Shown: positions 21,703 through 33,000 of the stretch, in pieces
Layout of the letters: every line of letters starts with the position of its first letter
Position numbering within the stretch: the stretch's first letter is position 1
DNA from: Symbiodinium natans
Taxonomy: Eukaryota; Sar; Dinophyceae; Suessiales; Symbiodiniaceae
Direction: 5' to 3'
Assembly (NCBI GenBank): GCA_905221605.1
Contig: CAJNDS010001004.1
Coordinates: 1-42,722, forward strand
DNA: 42,722 nucleotides
Made by a program: the position numbers and the translations under genes
The notes under the pieces: model-generated
What the model saw: the letters and a program-made list of their open reading frames with translations, nothing else
Told to the model about the DNA's origin: nothing
The model's database searches: none

Positions 21703-21963
21703 ATGGAAGGACAATCTCCCGGAAATGCTGCAGCAATCCCCGTACCCGCGGAGGATGAAACCATGTCACTGCTTAGCAACCCTGTTGTCGGGGAACCTTC
21801 AGCAGCTGCAAATGGCCCTCCCCGGGAGGGTGAGGTATTACCGCTAAGCCCAGAGAACTTAGCTAGATTGGCGCTTCAGAACTGTTTAGCACAAAGAGGT
21901 CAGTTAGATTTGCCAGGGTGCATAGTTGAGAGGAATTATGATTTCGGGCTGGGCCTGGGATAG
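21703..21963 (+). CDS. Small ORF upstream of copia-like element
   Basis: ATG-started, 86 codons, acidic and Pro/Ala/Ser-rich, with a helical segment SPENLARLALQNCLAQRGQL near residues 49-68. It precedes the copia-like remnant by 0.7 kb on the same strand, so it may be the N-terminal part of its gag-like protein. No domain recognised. Confidence 0.35.
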   Translation: MEGQSPGNAAAIPVPAEDETMSLLSNPVVGEPSAAANGPPREGEVLPLSPENLARLALQNCLAQRGQLDLPGCIVERNYDFGLGLG

Positions 21964-22680
21964 GGGAGATCTTCATCGTGGACAAGCCTGGGATAGAGGA
22001 AGATCCCATGTTCTTCCGCAGCTATTAGCTGCTCGAGAAGGGCCCTTCTTAAGTAGTTGTGTACAGATTCCTTTCGTGCCCCTGGGATATTTTGCAGATA
22101 GCCTGGTTCTTGACCGTCAACTCGGAGTCGGACGGCCAGAGGAACGTAAAAGGACCGGTCTCTGTGGGATAGTTCCCTTACCCTAACCTTTGGGATACTT
22201 TCCTAGATCCTTTGCAACTCGCAACCGGACGGCTAGAGGACACTGGGTATAGGTGAGTGTTCAGGTGGATATCTTATTAGGTGTACAACGTGTGGCCGGA
22301 CGGCTAGCGGATACATCTGGTGGATAGGTCATCAACCCCCTGGAGCTAGCAACTCTAGGGATCCTTCCGATAGACGTCGTCGGGAGTGGCATAGGAATAC
22401 CTGGTTAGCTACCTCGTGTTCCCCGTTGGCAGGGATACTGCTATTACTGGTGCAACATAACAACTTACAACTGTTTATACTCAACTTCTTTTTCCTCGTG
22501 TGGCCTGAGCTAGTTACTGGAGTGGGTTGCGCAAGTTTTCTTTGATTTGGACACTTCGCACAGGTTAAGAGCCTTGTTGCTTGGCCTGGACGAGCCGTTC
22601 AAGAAGTTTTCGATAGTGCGTGGAGGTACCACTTACACAGCGAAGTTTTCCGTACGTTTCTTCGTATCCGTTGTCTGCAG
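21964..22680 (+). other. Spacer with short repeats before the copia-like gag
   Basis: No open frame. CGGACGGC(C/T)AG(A/C)GGA occurs at 22131, 22227 and 22298, and CTGGGATAG(G/A)GG at 21956 and 21989. It could be leader or LTR-derived sequence of the element that follows; I found no matching copy at the 3' side. Confidence 0.4.
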
Positions 22681-22681
22681 C

Positions 22682-23084
22682 AATGGCTGCGCACCTCAAC
22701 AGGAAGCGCCTGGAACGCAACCGGGAACGGATGGCTCGTCAGACGGGCAGTCCTGCAGTGCCCACTGCACCTGCACCTAAGAGGGTTCCTAAAGGTTTTT
22801 GCATTTCATGGGTCCGCAATGGTTCCTGTACCAAGGGTGACCAATGTAAGTACAAGCACCAGACTCCGTCCAAGGGACGCGGCCGCTCTGCCACGCCGGC
22901 AGGCTCTCGAGCAAGCTCTGCGAGCCCCGGTGGTAAGCCTAGGATCTGTAAGTTCTTCAAGCAAGGACGTTGCGATCGGGGGGGGAATTGCAATTTCCTC
23001 CACACAGGCAAGCCAGGTGCAGCTGCGCCTTCCGAGACAAGTGGGAAGGGGTCAAAAGGTAATGGGAAGCTCCAAGGGTTCTAA
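22682..23084 (+). pseudogene. Copia-like gag segment with two CCCH zinc fingers
   Basis: Starting at ATG 22682 (MAAHLNRKRLERNRERMARQ), a basic N-terminus is followed by two CCCH fingers: CISWVRNGSCTKGDQCKYKH (C-x8-C-x5-C-x3-H, 22801-22860) and CKFFKQGRCDRGGNCNFLH (C-x7-C-x5-C-x3-H, about 22949-23004). CCCH fingers bind RNA and stand here in place of the CCHC knuckle of most gags. The frame ends at 23084, but a +1 frame carries on as a Ser/Lys/Gly-rich stretch (SKGSKGSKNSKGSQGSKNSK), so a single indel near 23050 broke it. Confidence 0.7.
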
Positions 23085-23568
23085 GGGCAGCAAGAATTCC
23101 AAGGGAAGTCAAGGCTCCAAGAACTCGAAGGGCTCAGGCAGAAAGAAGCCTTCAGGCGGTATCCCTGCTGCTGTATGTCTCCTCAGTGCTCTTGTTGCTG
23201 GTTCGGCCACCCAAGCCGATGCTTTCTCTCTCCGGAAGGAGTGGACGGACCAGATCACCAATTGCACGTATCCCTATAGTCTGGCGCTACCAGCGGTAAA
23301 TTTCAGCTCTGAAGTCGATTACATCAACATTCCTGTTAGCGATCCCAATGCTAGGTTCACTCCTGTATCGCCCACCAGCAGAAGGCATCGAGGGGAAAAG
23401 CCTTTGGATTTTGTCCCCGAAGTCAGAGCAGACTCCACTCGAGAGGCCCAGATGTCAGCAAAGACGCTGAAAGCTTCCATCTCGACCAAGGACGACATCC
23501 CGGCCTGTCGCTGGGAGTGTGACTCAGAGATTGGATGTAATCACGCATTGCATTCCGAAGGGTCTTAG
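23050..23568 (+). pseudogene. Copia-like polyprotein, gag-to-protease linker
   Basis: Open frame after the indel near 23050. A KGS-rich linker is followed by IPAAVCLLSALVAGSATQAD, hydrophobic enough to be a membrane segment or buried helix, and by a region of no known fold up to a TAG at 23566-23568. The next domain lies in another frame starting before this stop. Confidence 0.5.
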
Positions 23569-24116
23569 AATGTCGTGTCCTGCTAAGACTAAAGGATCTT
23601 CTAAGATGCTCAACATTGAATGGATTGGCGACACAGGGAGTGCGCAGGACCTGATCGCTGAGAGGGATCTTCAGCATTTGAAGGCTTATGAGTCTGAACA
23701 GCCGATCAACATCATGACCGCGAACGGTCCCAGCTCTGCCGACAAGCAATGTGATTTCTGCCAAGCCTTATGTGCTACCTGACACTCCTTCAGTCCTCTC
23801 CATAGGACAGCGTTGCATGGAGCAAGGTTTCGATTTCATTTGGAGAGCCTGCACTCGCCCCTACTTGAAGACTCCTGAGGGTGAGAGAGTTTTCCTTGAT
23901 GTTCGAGACAATGTGCCTTTCCTCAAATCATGGAAGGAGGGCACTGCCTGCCCTGCACGTGAGCGCGACGCTGATGAAAGTCAGCCGGTTGTCAGAGGTA
24001 CAATGCCTGATCGCAACTCTGAAGAGATTGCTTTGCAACTCCTGGAGAAGCGCGACTTCTCGGAGCGATGCGCACCGTCAATTTCGGAGCAGGTAGGAGT
24101 AGAAGAAAGGCACTAG
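23519..24116 (+). pseudogene. Copia-like aspartic protease
   Basis: MLNIEWIGDTGSAQDLI (23607-23657) carries the DTGS active-site signature (Asp codon at 23630-23632). After a frame change near 23755 the sequence continues as YVLPDTPSVLSIGQRCMEQG, then FIWRACTRPYLKTPEGERV and VPFLKSW (23766-23936), the usual C-terminal half of retroelement proteases just before the integrase region. The protease would cleave the polyprotein. The frame change inactivates this copy. Confidence 0.7.
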
Positions 24117-25261
24117 GCGAGAAGCATGGTAGTGGCAAAGATGAGAAGTATGTGATCCTTGGTGCTTTTGCGCATGGAGGGTTTCATGGTGTGACCAAGA
24201 GAACTGAACGCCACGTTAACACCATCAAGTATCTCATCGCATTTCTTCGCAAGAGAGGCGCAGAGTTTGAGAGCTGTTCTTCCATTTGCATCAATCAGAA
24301 CTCGCCCATCAAGGTCCACAAGGATGTGAACAATCACAAAGATCATCTCAACGTCACGATTGCAGTGGGAGAGTTTTCCGATGGTGGCCTTTGGATTCAT
24401 GACCCTAACGCTATGAAAACCAATAAAAATCACCTAGACGTCAAGGATTCCGTAGGCACCAAACTCCCAGGGATGGTCCATGACAGTCACGACAAGATTG
24501 TTGTTTTCGACCCGAAGACAAGTCATTCCGTGAGGCCTTGGAAGGGTGAACGTTGGAGCATTACTGCCTACACCTGTAGGTCAGTTCATCAACTGAATGA
24601 TCAGGACGTTGCGAAGCTTCGAGGTTGTGGGTTTGTCATTCCTCGCAAGAAGGTTCCTATTGTGCCGGCGCCTGCCCATGATCCTGACGAAAGGACTCTC
24701 AGGGAACTGATGGAGGAAGACACGCCTGTCCGGCCTTTGCCGGATCGCACCAAGCCTACAGTAAAACTTAAAGCTAAGCCTAAGCCTGAACCAAAAGCAA
24801 AATCCGAGCCCAGGGATGGTGTTCGAGACTCCGGTCTTCTCAGGTCTGAAGGAGCAGCACGTGTACGGGCCATTCTCGATGGCTCTCGCCCTGCTCCGCC
24901 CTCTGACGAGGTGCGTGCTGAACCGGACGTTGGTCCTCCTGCCCCGGCAGTGGCCGATGCCCCCGATGGGGAAGCCGCATCAATTGACGACCCTGAGGCA
25001 CCTGAACGAGGAGCTCGCAGTCGGAGCAAAGACGCTCTGATCAAAGAAGCAACTTCGCGTGAGCATCTCATGACCCATGTCCCTAAGAACCCTTACTGCC
25101 AAATCTGCCAACGAGCTAAGATGTACAAGCCTCCTTCTTACAAGAAGGAAACCAGTACTATCGAGGCAAAGGTCTTTGGCGACCACGTGACAGCAGATCA
25201 TTTGATCTTGCATAGGGATAAGCAAACGGTCATTCAGGATTCGCGCCTTGCTCTTGGTTAA
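24068..25261 (+). pseudogene. 2OG-Fe(II) oxygenase-like domain plus integrase zinc motif
   Basis: Longest frame of the element, 397 codons counted from ATG 24068. Residues about 65-170 look like a double-stranded beta-helix oxygenase: H84-K-D86 (HxD, DNA 24317-24325), GGLWIHD, FDPKTSH with H153 (24524), and WKGERWSITAY with R162 (24551). HxD...H...R is the iron/2-oxoglutarate triad order. Residues 220-320 are Pro/Ala/Lys-rich linker. Then EHLMTHVPKNPYCQICQRAK gives an H-x3-H...C-x2-C motif (His codons 25064 and 25076, Cys 25097 and 25106), the integrase N-terminal zinc finger. The integrase core begins at GDHVTADHLIL, first Asp probably at 25196. A frameshift near 25,245 breaks the frame into the next part. 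Confidence 0.7.
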
Positions 25262-25800
25262 GGATGTTGCCACTTGTTTCATGTATGCATATCCTGCTGC
25301 ATTGATGTCGGAAGACGAGTGTCTCGTGGCGCTCCAGCATTTCGCATCCGCAAAGGACAATGTGGAGACTTTCTACAGTGATAAGTGTAGGGAACTTGAG
25401 GCTGCTGCCAAAACGCTCGGCTGGCGCCATGAGCTCTCCAAGGCTTACGTCCATCAGTCCAATGCTGTTGCTGAGCGTGCTGTGCGAGCCACCACTGAGG
25501 GCACCCGCACCAATCTCATTCAAGCTGGCATTTCGCATGCTTACTGGCCGTTTGCCCTTGAGCATGCGTGTACTGCCTATAACATCAGCAATCCGGGGGG
25601 CAAAGAATTCACCCCTTGGTTCAAGCGTTTTGGTGTTGCGTTCCCTGCTGAGGGTGAGAGAGTTTTCTAAGACCCACTTCCTTTTGGCTGTAGGATTGAC
25701 GTTTGGGTTGGCCCGAAAGCTCAGCGCAAGGGTAGAGACAGATTCGAGCCTACTAGTGAGCCTGCGATCTTTATGGGATACAAGTTCCAGCCTGGTATGA
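25230..25800 (+). pseudogene. Copia-like integrase core (DDE)
   Basis: In the shifted frame: VKDVATCFMYAYPA, then FYSDKCRELEAAAKTLGWRH with the second Asp (25380-25382), and AYVHQSNAVAERAVRATTEG with the catalytic Glu (25473-25475). Spacing is D-x30-E; the canonical retroviral spacing is 35, and shorter spacing is what I remember for dinoflagellate relatives. SNAVAER corresponds to the usual NGVAER. A TAA at 25668-25670 interrupts the frame, which resumes as DPLPFGCRIDVWV and IFMGYKFQPGMKW. The enzyme would insert element cDNA into the genome; this copy is broken. Confidence 0.75.
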
Positions 25801-26677
25801 AATGGCGCAAGGAGGTCTTTGCAATTCATCTCAAGCAGTTGAACAAGCATGATTTCCACGAGTGTCTGAAGCCAGTCATTGCATCGCAGTACAAGCTTAC
25901 TGATGGTAAGATAGACTTCCCCATGCGTGAGAGGTATGAAAGGGTTCAAGCAGGTCTCGCATCAGATGCCACTGAAGGACCTGTCAGTCAATCGCTCACC
26001 AATCAGGACGCAGAAGCCGCAGATGGGCAACTGCCTGCACCCGCAGACCGAGAGGTCGAGCCGCCCAAGAAGGTGTTTGATCCCAAGACAGGTAAGGAAA
26101 TTGATCTTCCTGAAGGGGGTCGATACTATGATTCGGGGGGCACTCTTGGTAGGAAGTATGGAGGCACTAGAGGTTCCAAGAAGCCTGAGTCCATTCCCTC
26201 ATACCTTTGGGTCAACATGTCCAAGAAACAGAAAGAAAAGGCCATTGTTGATGAGGCACGCGAACAAGCATTGCGTGATATGGAGGCTCCAACTGCAGGT
26301 TCAGCCGGAACTGGGAGGTCCGATTGAACGAGTGTAAGCTAATACGCTATCACTATGTTCCCAGAAGAGAAATTTTTTCACCGGACATCACTGATTGTCC
26401 GATTGAATTGTCGCGCATCTCTAAGCAACGGAGTACAACTATCATTCCCGTAGGTGGTGTTGACGTCATCAATGAGGACGATGATTGGAAGAATGTTAGG
26501 AAGCGGAACAAGAAGACCAGTTTCAAGTGGATTGGCAAGACTGTGTGCACTTTGGATAGAATCCACAGTCCCGCTCCTGACGGAGATGGTAAGGATGCAT
26601 TCCCTGCCATGCCTACCGTGCCTCACGAACCCGAGCATCGTGAGAAGATCTCTAATCACCTTCCGGCTACAAGCTGA
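25773..26677 (+). pseudogene. Copia-like post-integrase region, truncated before RT
   Basis: Two overlapping frames. The first (to 26327) has the strand-like KEVFAIHLKQLNKHDFHE, a PPKKVFDPKTGKEIDLPEG segment and a basic end. The second (26324-26677) has RYHYVPRREIFSPDITDCPI and WKNVRKRNKKTSFKWIGKT, features I associate with the stretch between integrase and RT in these elements. The frame stops at 26675-26677, and no RT motif follows in any frame. Confidence 0.5.
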
Positions 26678-26775
26678 TCTTCAGTCATGTTAATCTGCGG
26701 TCGTTAACTTGGCAGAAGTAATGAATGAAGAGTACTAGCCTTGACGTTCTATTCAATTAAAGGAAGTAGTACGTA

Positions 26776-26797
26776 TGTTGGAGGCAATTTTCCAACA
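26776..26797. repeat. TGTTGGA...TCCAACA inverted repeat, possible LTR edge
   Basis: A perfect 7-bp inverted repeat with an 8-bp loop, about 100 bp after the last copia frame and preceded by a purine-rich AAAGGAAGTAG. TGTTGGA/TCCAACA are typical outer bases of Ty1/copia LTRs. A matching 5' copy was not found, so it may be only a hairpin. Confidence 0.35.
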
Positions 26798-26945
26798 TGA
26801 AGTACAATAAAGAACCAGCCCCTGGTAGCCTAAACTGTCTAAACTACTAAAGGGGATGCCTCCAAGAATGACGTTTTACAAAGATGGCGAACCTGGGTAA
26901 AGGGGGGGGTGGGGGGAGGCAGACCCGGGATTACATACAGAAACA

Positions 26946-27375
<430 letters not shown>

Positions 27376-27380
27376 TATAG

Positions 27381-27452
27381 GCCCTCGTACGCGACATGTA
27401 TTTCTCCATGACATTGGAGCGTCTGCGACAGATCCGCGAACAGCGTGCGAAA
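27381..27452 (+). CDS. Candidate 24-codon exon
   Basis: A pyrimidine-rich stretch ending in TTTATAG precedes ALVRDMYFSMTLERLRQIRE (24 codons, phase 0 at both ends), followed by AAA|GTAAGT, a consensus GT donor. The peptide is charged and helical. Which gene it would belong to is unknown; the channel gene 2.5 kb downstream on the same strand is possible. Based on splice consensus only. Confidence 0.25.
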
Positions 27453-29995
27453 GTAAGTTCTTTGGCGAGTTTGACGACCGGTCAATATTTGGCCCGGCTT
27501 AAGAAATCCGTTTTCTATAGCCCAATGTAGCGCAAGACTTGTGAAAGCTTTGCGAACTTCCACGCAAGTGTTACACCCTGGAAGGACCCAGCCCTCCTGG
27601 ACGCGTCAAACCCTGAACTCAATCCTAGGCTCACGTCCCTCAAGCCACAACCATACTTGCAGACTGGGTTTTATCCATCAACCCTCCTCCAAGCTCAACC
27701 ATGTAGACTGAGAACTCACATCCGCAGACACGAAACAAACTCCAGGACTTTAGACTTTAGGGTTCAAAGGTGCCCGTGATTAGGTGCGCTACAGTTCCTC
27801 GAAAGGAAATGATTGCTTCGCGAAGATGCATTTGCGGGACAGCAATTTCTATCCGCTGCCAACACATTAACCACATTGCTCGGCAGCTGAAGACTGTGAT
27901 GCGGAGTGCCTGCAGGAGTCGCCCTGCTTCTCGCGGACGGCAGCTGAGACTCGGCTTCATGAGGACCTGACTACAAGCCCACAAGAGACACGAGAGACAC
28001 ACAAGGGCTACAGTGGCTCTTCGACAGCGCAGACAATAGAATCCTGCTAGCGGCGAGTTCTGGTGGCCAGGTTGGGGCCGAAATCTTGTTTCCTTGCCCG
28101 CTCGGTTGGGCTTGGCTGCGTAAATCCAAGCATGGCCGACCTCGTGCGAACGGAGCTCTGCAAGTGGAAGAGGAGCAGGCACAGGCACGTGACCACAACT
28201 TGCATGCATTGATATGAGACTGGAAAGGATGCTGCTTGTCACACAGCAGCGATGCTAACCGTTAACCATTTCAGGATTCTAGTTGCAGAGCCCAAAACTT
28301 GTGCCGGCATCTCCCCAGCGGCCCAGCGGTGTCAACTTATTGAACTCGCTCATTCGCTGGACACCAGCTTAAGATCATGTGTAATCGGCATCCCCCAGGC
28401 TGTCCTGTAAGGGTTCAACGTCTGTATGTCAGGTTCATGATGGAAGCACAGCACTTTCTTGTAACATTGTGTTCGAAATACAGGAGTTGTTTTTTGCCTT
28501 GCAGACCTTGTGCGCTACCTGGCGAAGAAAGCCTTTGACTTGGGGTTCATAGAGTTTCAAGCACGGCACCATCCGTACACGCAACCCTTTGATCTGTGAA
28601 ACGGCGCCCGAGCCACTTGTCTGCCCCAAAGATCTGTCCATGTAAGGATGTGAGCCCGAGCCACTCAGAGGGTGCTTTGGCCAAGCAGCTATGTGGACAT
28701 ACTGGGGCCAACATCGGGGATGCGGTTAACATGTTTGAGGATCAGCTGGTATCCAAAAACCACACTCTCTCTCTCTCTCTCTTTCTTGCTTCTTTCTTTC
28801 TGCGACCCAGCATCTTGCCGTTACTTTTTGGGCATGTCACCACAGGGCCGTTAGCGCGAAACACATGTTTTTCGTGTTAGTCTCTTCATCATGAAACCGA
28901 GGGTGCATCCTATATGTAGCGGCGTAGCGACAACAGTGGGCGCGTGCACCAAGGAGTTGTTAGCTTCTAAGGACTAAGCCCAAAGCTTCTTGCTTCATCC
29001 GAGCCTTGATGCCGAATTTTGAAGCGCCTGCTGGTTGATTTCCTGTCCCCTGATATTCAGACAAGTCGGCTGGCAAACACGAGAGCCCAACAGAAAATGA
29101 AATCAGCTAGGTCAGCTAGGTGTACGCGGCTCGTTTGAGACAGCCGCAGGACAGTCGCAGGAAGCAACGAATTCATCGGATGTTCAGAGACCCATGGAAA
29201 ATCAGTCTTAGAGAATCCATGCTTCCCAAGTTTTGGTTCATGGAAAGCCCTTCTAATCCGAATCGCTCTCAAGCTTTCGCTCTCACCACAGACATGCAAG
29301 CAGCTTGTGTATAAAGGCTCGGCGGTGGATGTCGTTAAACGCACATTACTCTAGTTGCAATAGATGCATCGCGCGCTGCTAACAGCAGTCCCGTTTGTCT
29401 ACCGCAGAAAGCAAGGTTCAAACATCTCCGATGGCTCTGTGGCTTCAGATGTATCTGATGTCGCTGCTTCAGGCCTGCTGCATCTTGTCGTGGTTGAATT
29501 CTGGTCTTGTATCGCCCATCATCAACAGGTCGATTGAAAACATGATATGGAAGCAAAGCTAGAGGCACGTTCTGTCTCGCTGATCAGTCAGCATTTTTAA
29601 TGGGCTTGTGCAACCGCCCGTACTTAAGTCCATGGAATCTTTTGTGCACACATGTAGTACTTAAGGAGAATGGCCATCGGAAGGTGGAGTTGTTGCTGTG
29701 TGTTCTGCACTCGACTTCACTCGCGTTTCGCAGGTGTTCTTTGTTTTGGCGGCACGCGTCGTTTTGTTCAATGTGGTGGTTAAAGCCTTCATGTGTTTCC
29801 CTTCAGAAAGGCTTGCTGCTGGCATCTGCTGGCCAATGTTATTGCTAGTTGTGCCGTTTGATTTGTTGTTGCTTGTTTGGTTGGCACGTTTTTTTTTCTG
29901 AAGGTAGGCGCACCATGCGTGTTTTTTAACAAGTGCACCAAGCAGTGATAATCTTGCCATTGCTTCAAAGCGGTCATGAGATCTCCCTTGACCTT
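27453..29995. other. No recognisable gene; small (CT)n at 28764-28782
   Basis: Several short open frames on both strands (for example minus 27757-28242 and + 28596-28880), none with a recognised motif. It may hold the promoter or 5' region of the channel gene. Confidence 0.3.
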
Positions 29996-30001
29996 GCAGA
30001 A

Positions 30002-30085
30002 ATGTCTGCAGCATGGTCCTCGGGGCAGCCGGTTTCAGAGCCGGACGCGAGCATGGCCACTTGCCTTGCAAGCCTTTGCAACCAA
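30002..30085 (+). CDS. Channel exon 1 (N-terminus, proposed start)
   Basis: ATG 30002 opens MSAAWSSGQPVSEPDASMAT; 28 codons end in phase 0 at CAA|GTGTCTAG. CTTGACCTTGCAG|AA lies directly before the ATG, suitable as a spliced-leader trans-splice acceptor or a cis acceptor. The following 47-bp intron (30086-30132) is GT-AG and leads in phase into exon 2. The frame is open upstream to about 29931, so a cis-spliced upstream exon is not excluded. Confidence 0.45.
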
Positions 30086-33000
30086 GTGTCTAGCTACGCT
30101 CCGTTGTGTTGAGTGTAGCTGGAGCTACTCAGGACGGGACAAACAGGAAGGATTCCTTGACGAACGGCCGGAAGAAGAAGAAGAAAAAGAAGGATCGCTC
30201 GACCAAATGCCAGAATGACACGGTCGTCAACCTCTTGAGGGAGTCCTCAGATAGCAAGCTGAACCAGCGTTCGAGCGTCGATGTGTGCATGGAAAAGGTC
30301 GCATTTTACCTGGATCATGTTGCTGGAGCCTTGGTGCTTCTGAATTCGGTTTTGCTTATGCTGCAGCTGGAGATCGAGGGTCGCCAGATTGCCTTCCAGC
30401 TGGGCGTGCATGCCGAGCGTCAAAATTTCGACCATCTTCTGCCTATTTTCCAGGTGATGGACAGCGTGTTTGTTTTCATTTTTCTAGCAGAGCTCCTCAT
30501 TCGCCTCGTCCTCGAAAGGTCGAGGTTCGTGAAGGACGCTGTGGAGTGGAGGGGTGCTACAGGTTTCTGATGGTTTGTAGGCGTTTTGCTTCAGTACGGT
30601 GCAATGTGACATCTAGTCATTACCTTCAGAGGCCTCATGCAAGAAGCATCGTGAAGTTGAGACGTTAAGCCACGCAAGAAGCATCAAGAAGCCAAACCCT
30701 GGAGGATATTGCAAACTGGCTGGACTTCATCCTTGTTGCAGGTGGATTGGTGGACCTCTCCTTGCAGCTTGCCGAAGTTAGCCAATTCAACCCCCAGAAG
30801 CTTCTAAGAAAGAAAGGGGTTCTTACTCTTTTGTGTTACCTCCTTAAGTCGGACTCCAGCATGCGGTAGCCCAGGATTAACACTCTGTTTTGCGTACCAT
30901 TGTATATAGGTATATACATATATATATATACATATACATATATATATATATGTATACATATGTTTTTTATGCATATATGGTGCCCCCCCAGGGGTTAGGG
31001 TTGAAGGCTTCCGGTTTAGGGCTCTGGCGTTTGGGGTTTTCGGGCTTCGAGTTTCAGGGCTTGGGGCGTTCGGGCTTATGGGTTTTAAGGTTTCGGTTTT
31101 TTACGTATGATTTGGGCTTAGGGCTTGAGGGCTTTGGGAGCGGCCCCCCCCCCCCCTCTCCCCATGGGAGCATACCATTGGGGGAGGGGGGAGGTGCTTC
31201 GGGATGTTTGCAAACCGCGCCCGCATTTCATCTCCGTTAGCAACTAATGCTCTGTCTGCAATCAGCTTCTGAATCGTTAAAACTGCTCTTCTGTTACGTT
31301 CGCATGGGTGAATGTCACGATGTGATCTATTCCTTCACCTTTCGAACAGTCTCGTAGTCTCTTATAGTTAACCGCCCCGCCCTCACCGAATATGTACTGC
31401 CAGGAAACCCCAGAACGTTAAACCATACGAGCATCATACACCGTTACACCGTCTCGGTTCTCCACAGGCTTAGATGAAGCTTGCTACGAAATTATCGATA
31501 CATATTATCGCTTAACGGCCCAGAATAACTGTTAAAATTCTTATACGATACATGACACCGCATATCGCTTAACGGCACAGAATAGCGTTTATGGTTTATG
31601 CTTTGCTTCTTAACTCTCTCCTGCGCCCCCCTGCACTGGCCGCCCACAGGACGATGGTTCCATCATCTGCTGCCGGGGATCAGGACATGGTGGCTTGGTC
31701 GCCAAGTGTCGCCAGTAGACCTGAGCAAAGGGCACAGATTTGTTATCAGAAGCTTCAAGCGGAGTGTAGGACTGAAGGTGTCGGGCTGGCTTTGTGTCAT
31801 TTGATACCACTTCCTCCAATGGGCTTTGGACTCGGAGGACGGGTTGCTGAGGCGCAGCCAGACTGGCCAAGAACGGTCGAGGTCCCCCACAGCTAAACCT
31901 CGGAACGCTCCACGATGAGATCACAAGATATCTCTCTGGGGTTTGGCACTCCAGGATACCGTCGGGAACTCCGGGAATTCTGTGGATGTGGGCTCTCCAG
32001 GAACAATCTGGGGCATTAAACGCCAAACAACGGCACTCGGTTCTGTGGGGGTGGGAGGCGCGGGCCAGGTGAGTTGTTCAAAGAGTATAGGAGGCCTGGG
32101 CAAGGAGAACAGCTGAGTTAAACACGCCAAGGGTGTGGAGAATTGTCAGCCAGCCAGATCCTGAACTTGTTCTCGCCCCTTTGAGGATCGCTTACTGCAC
32201 GACATGTAGGTGAGACTTGGGATGTCTTGCGTATCTTGCGTAGAACCGTACCCGGAGCCAGTGCCCCATGCCTTGCACGCGTAGTGCCTGGCACAAAAGT
32301 CAGAGGCCGCCATGAAGACTGAGCCTTCAGTGCAGGTTACCTTACGCTTTGTCTCGGCGCTGAAGGCTTTCCGGGCCATTCGAATGGTGAGGCCAGGCAC
32401 CGATGGCTGCCTGCCTATGTTATCTGACAGTATGCCTTAGCTGGAACAGTCAGGCGACTGCTCCGAGTGCCTAGCACGCCACCTGAAGGTTCTCATTCGC
32501 ATGAAGGGTGGTGTTCCGTTGACTTGCCAGGAGCTTCAGATTCTCGCCGGGGCTCCGTATGCTCGTCAAGGCCTGCATGGGTTCGGCACAGGGATGTACC
32601 TGTTGAGGTTCACACTTCTTTTTGTTATGTTGGTTTGCCAAGTCTTTGTGCAGATGGTTGGCAGGTATTGGCAGGTGATACACACAATCCTTGGTCCATT
32701 TTGGGGATATCGGGGTTGGCACCTCTTGGGATACCTCCTTGGCCGGTGTACTCGGCCAGAGGGACATGAGGGACCCCGACGCCTACCACGAGGGACCCGC
32801 GGTACAGACCGGCTTGCGTCCTTGCGTTGCGCTACTGTTTCTGAGGTAGTGCTTGGAGTTCGGACTTGAATTTGCGGGGACTGCCAGAAGATTCCTACAC
32901 TTCAGGTGAGCACCTTTGGAGTGCCCACAAATTCCAAAGCTGAAGGGTGGGGATGTTCGGCGCAAGTTTGTTGGTTGTTTCTTTGTGTCTGTCCACGGGC

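Larger units (their letters stand above)
22682..26680 (+). mobile_element. Ty1/copia-like retrotransposon, degenerate, lacking RT
   Basis: Order of domains on +: CCCH-finger gag, DTG protease, 2OG-oxygenase-like domain, HHCC zinc motif, DDE integrase, post-integrase region. In Ty1/copia elements integrase precedes reverse transcriptase, which fits this order. The RT and RNase H that should follow are absent, and the coding sequence stops at about 26,677. At least six frameshifts or stops separate the parts, so the copy is inactive. No pair of LTRs could be found by eye. The GC-balanced coding stretch has few repeats compared with the flanks. Confidence 0.8.

Noticed and set aside
30985-31240. 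Possible S4-like Arg/Leu frame (GLGLKASGLGLWRLGF) downstream of S3
   Set aside because: It is the translation of the TTTAGGG-like tract and lacks the Arg-every-third pattern.
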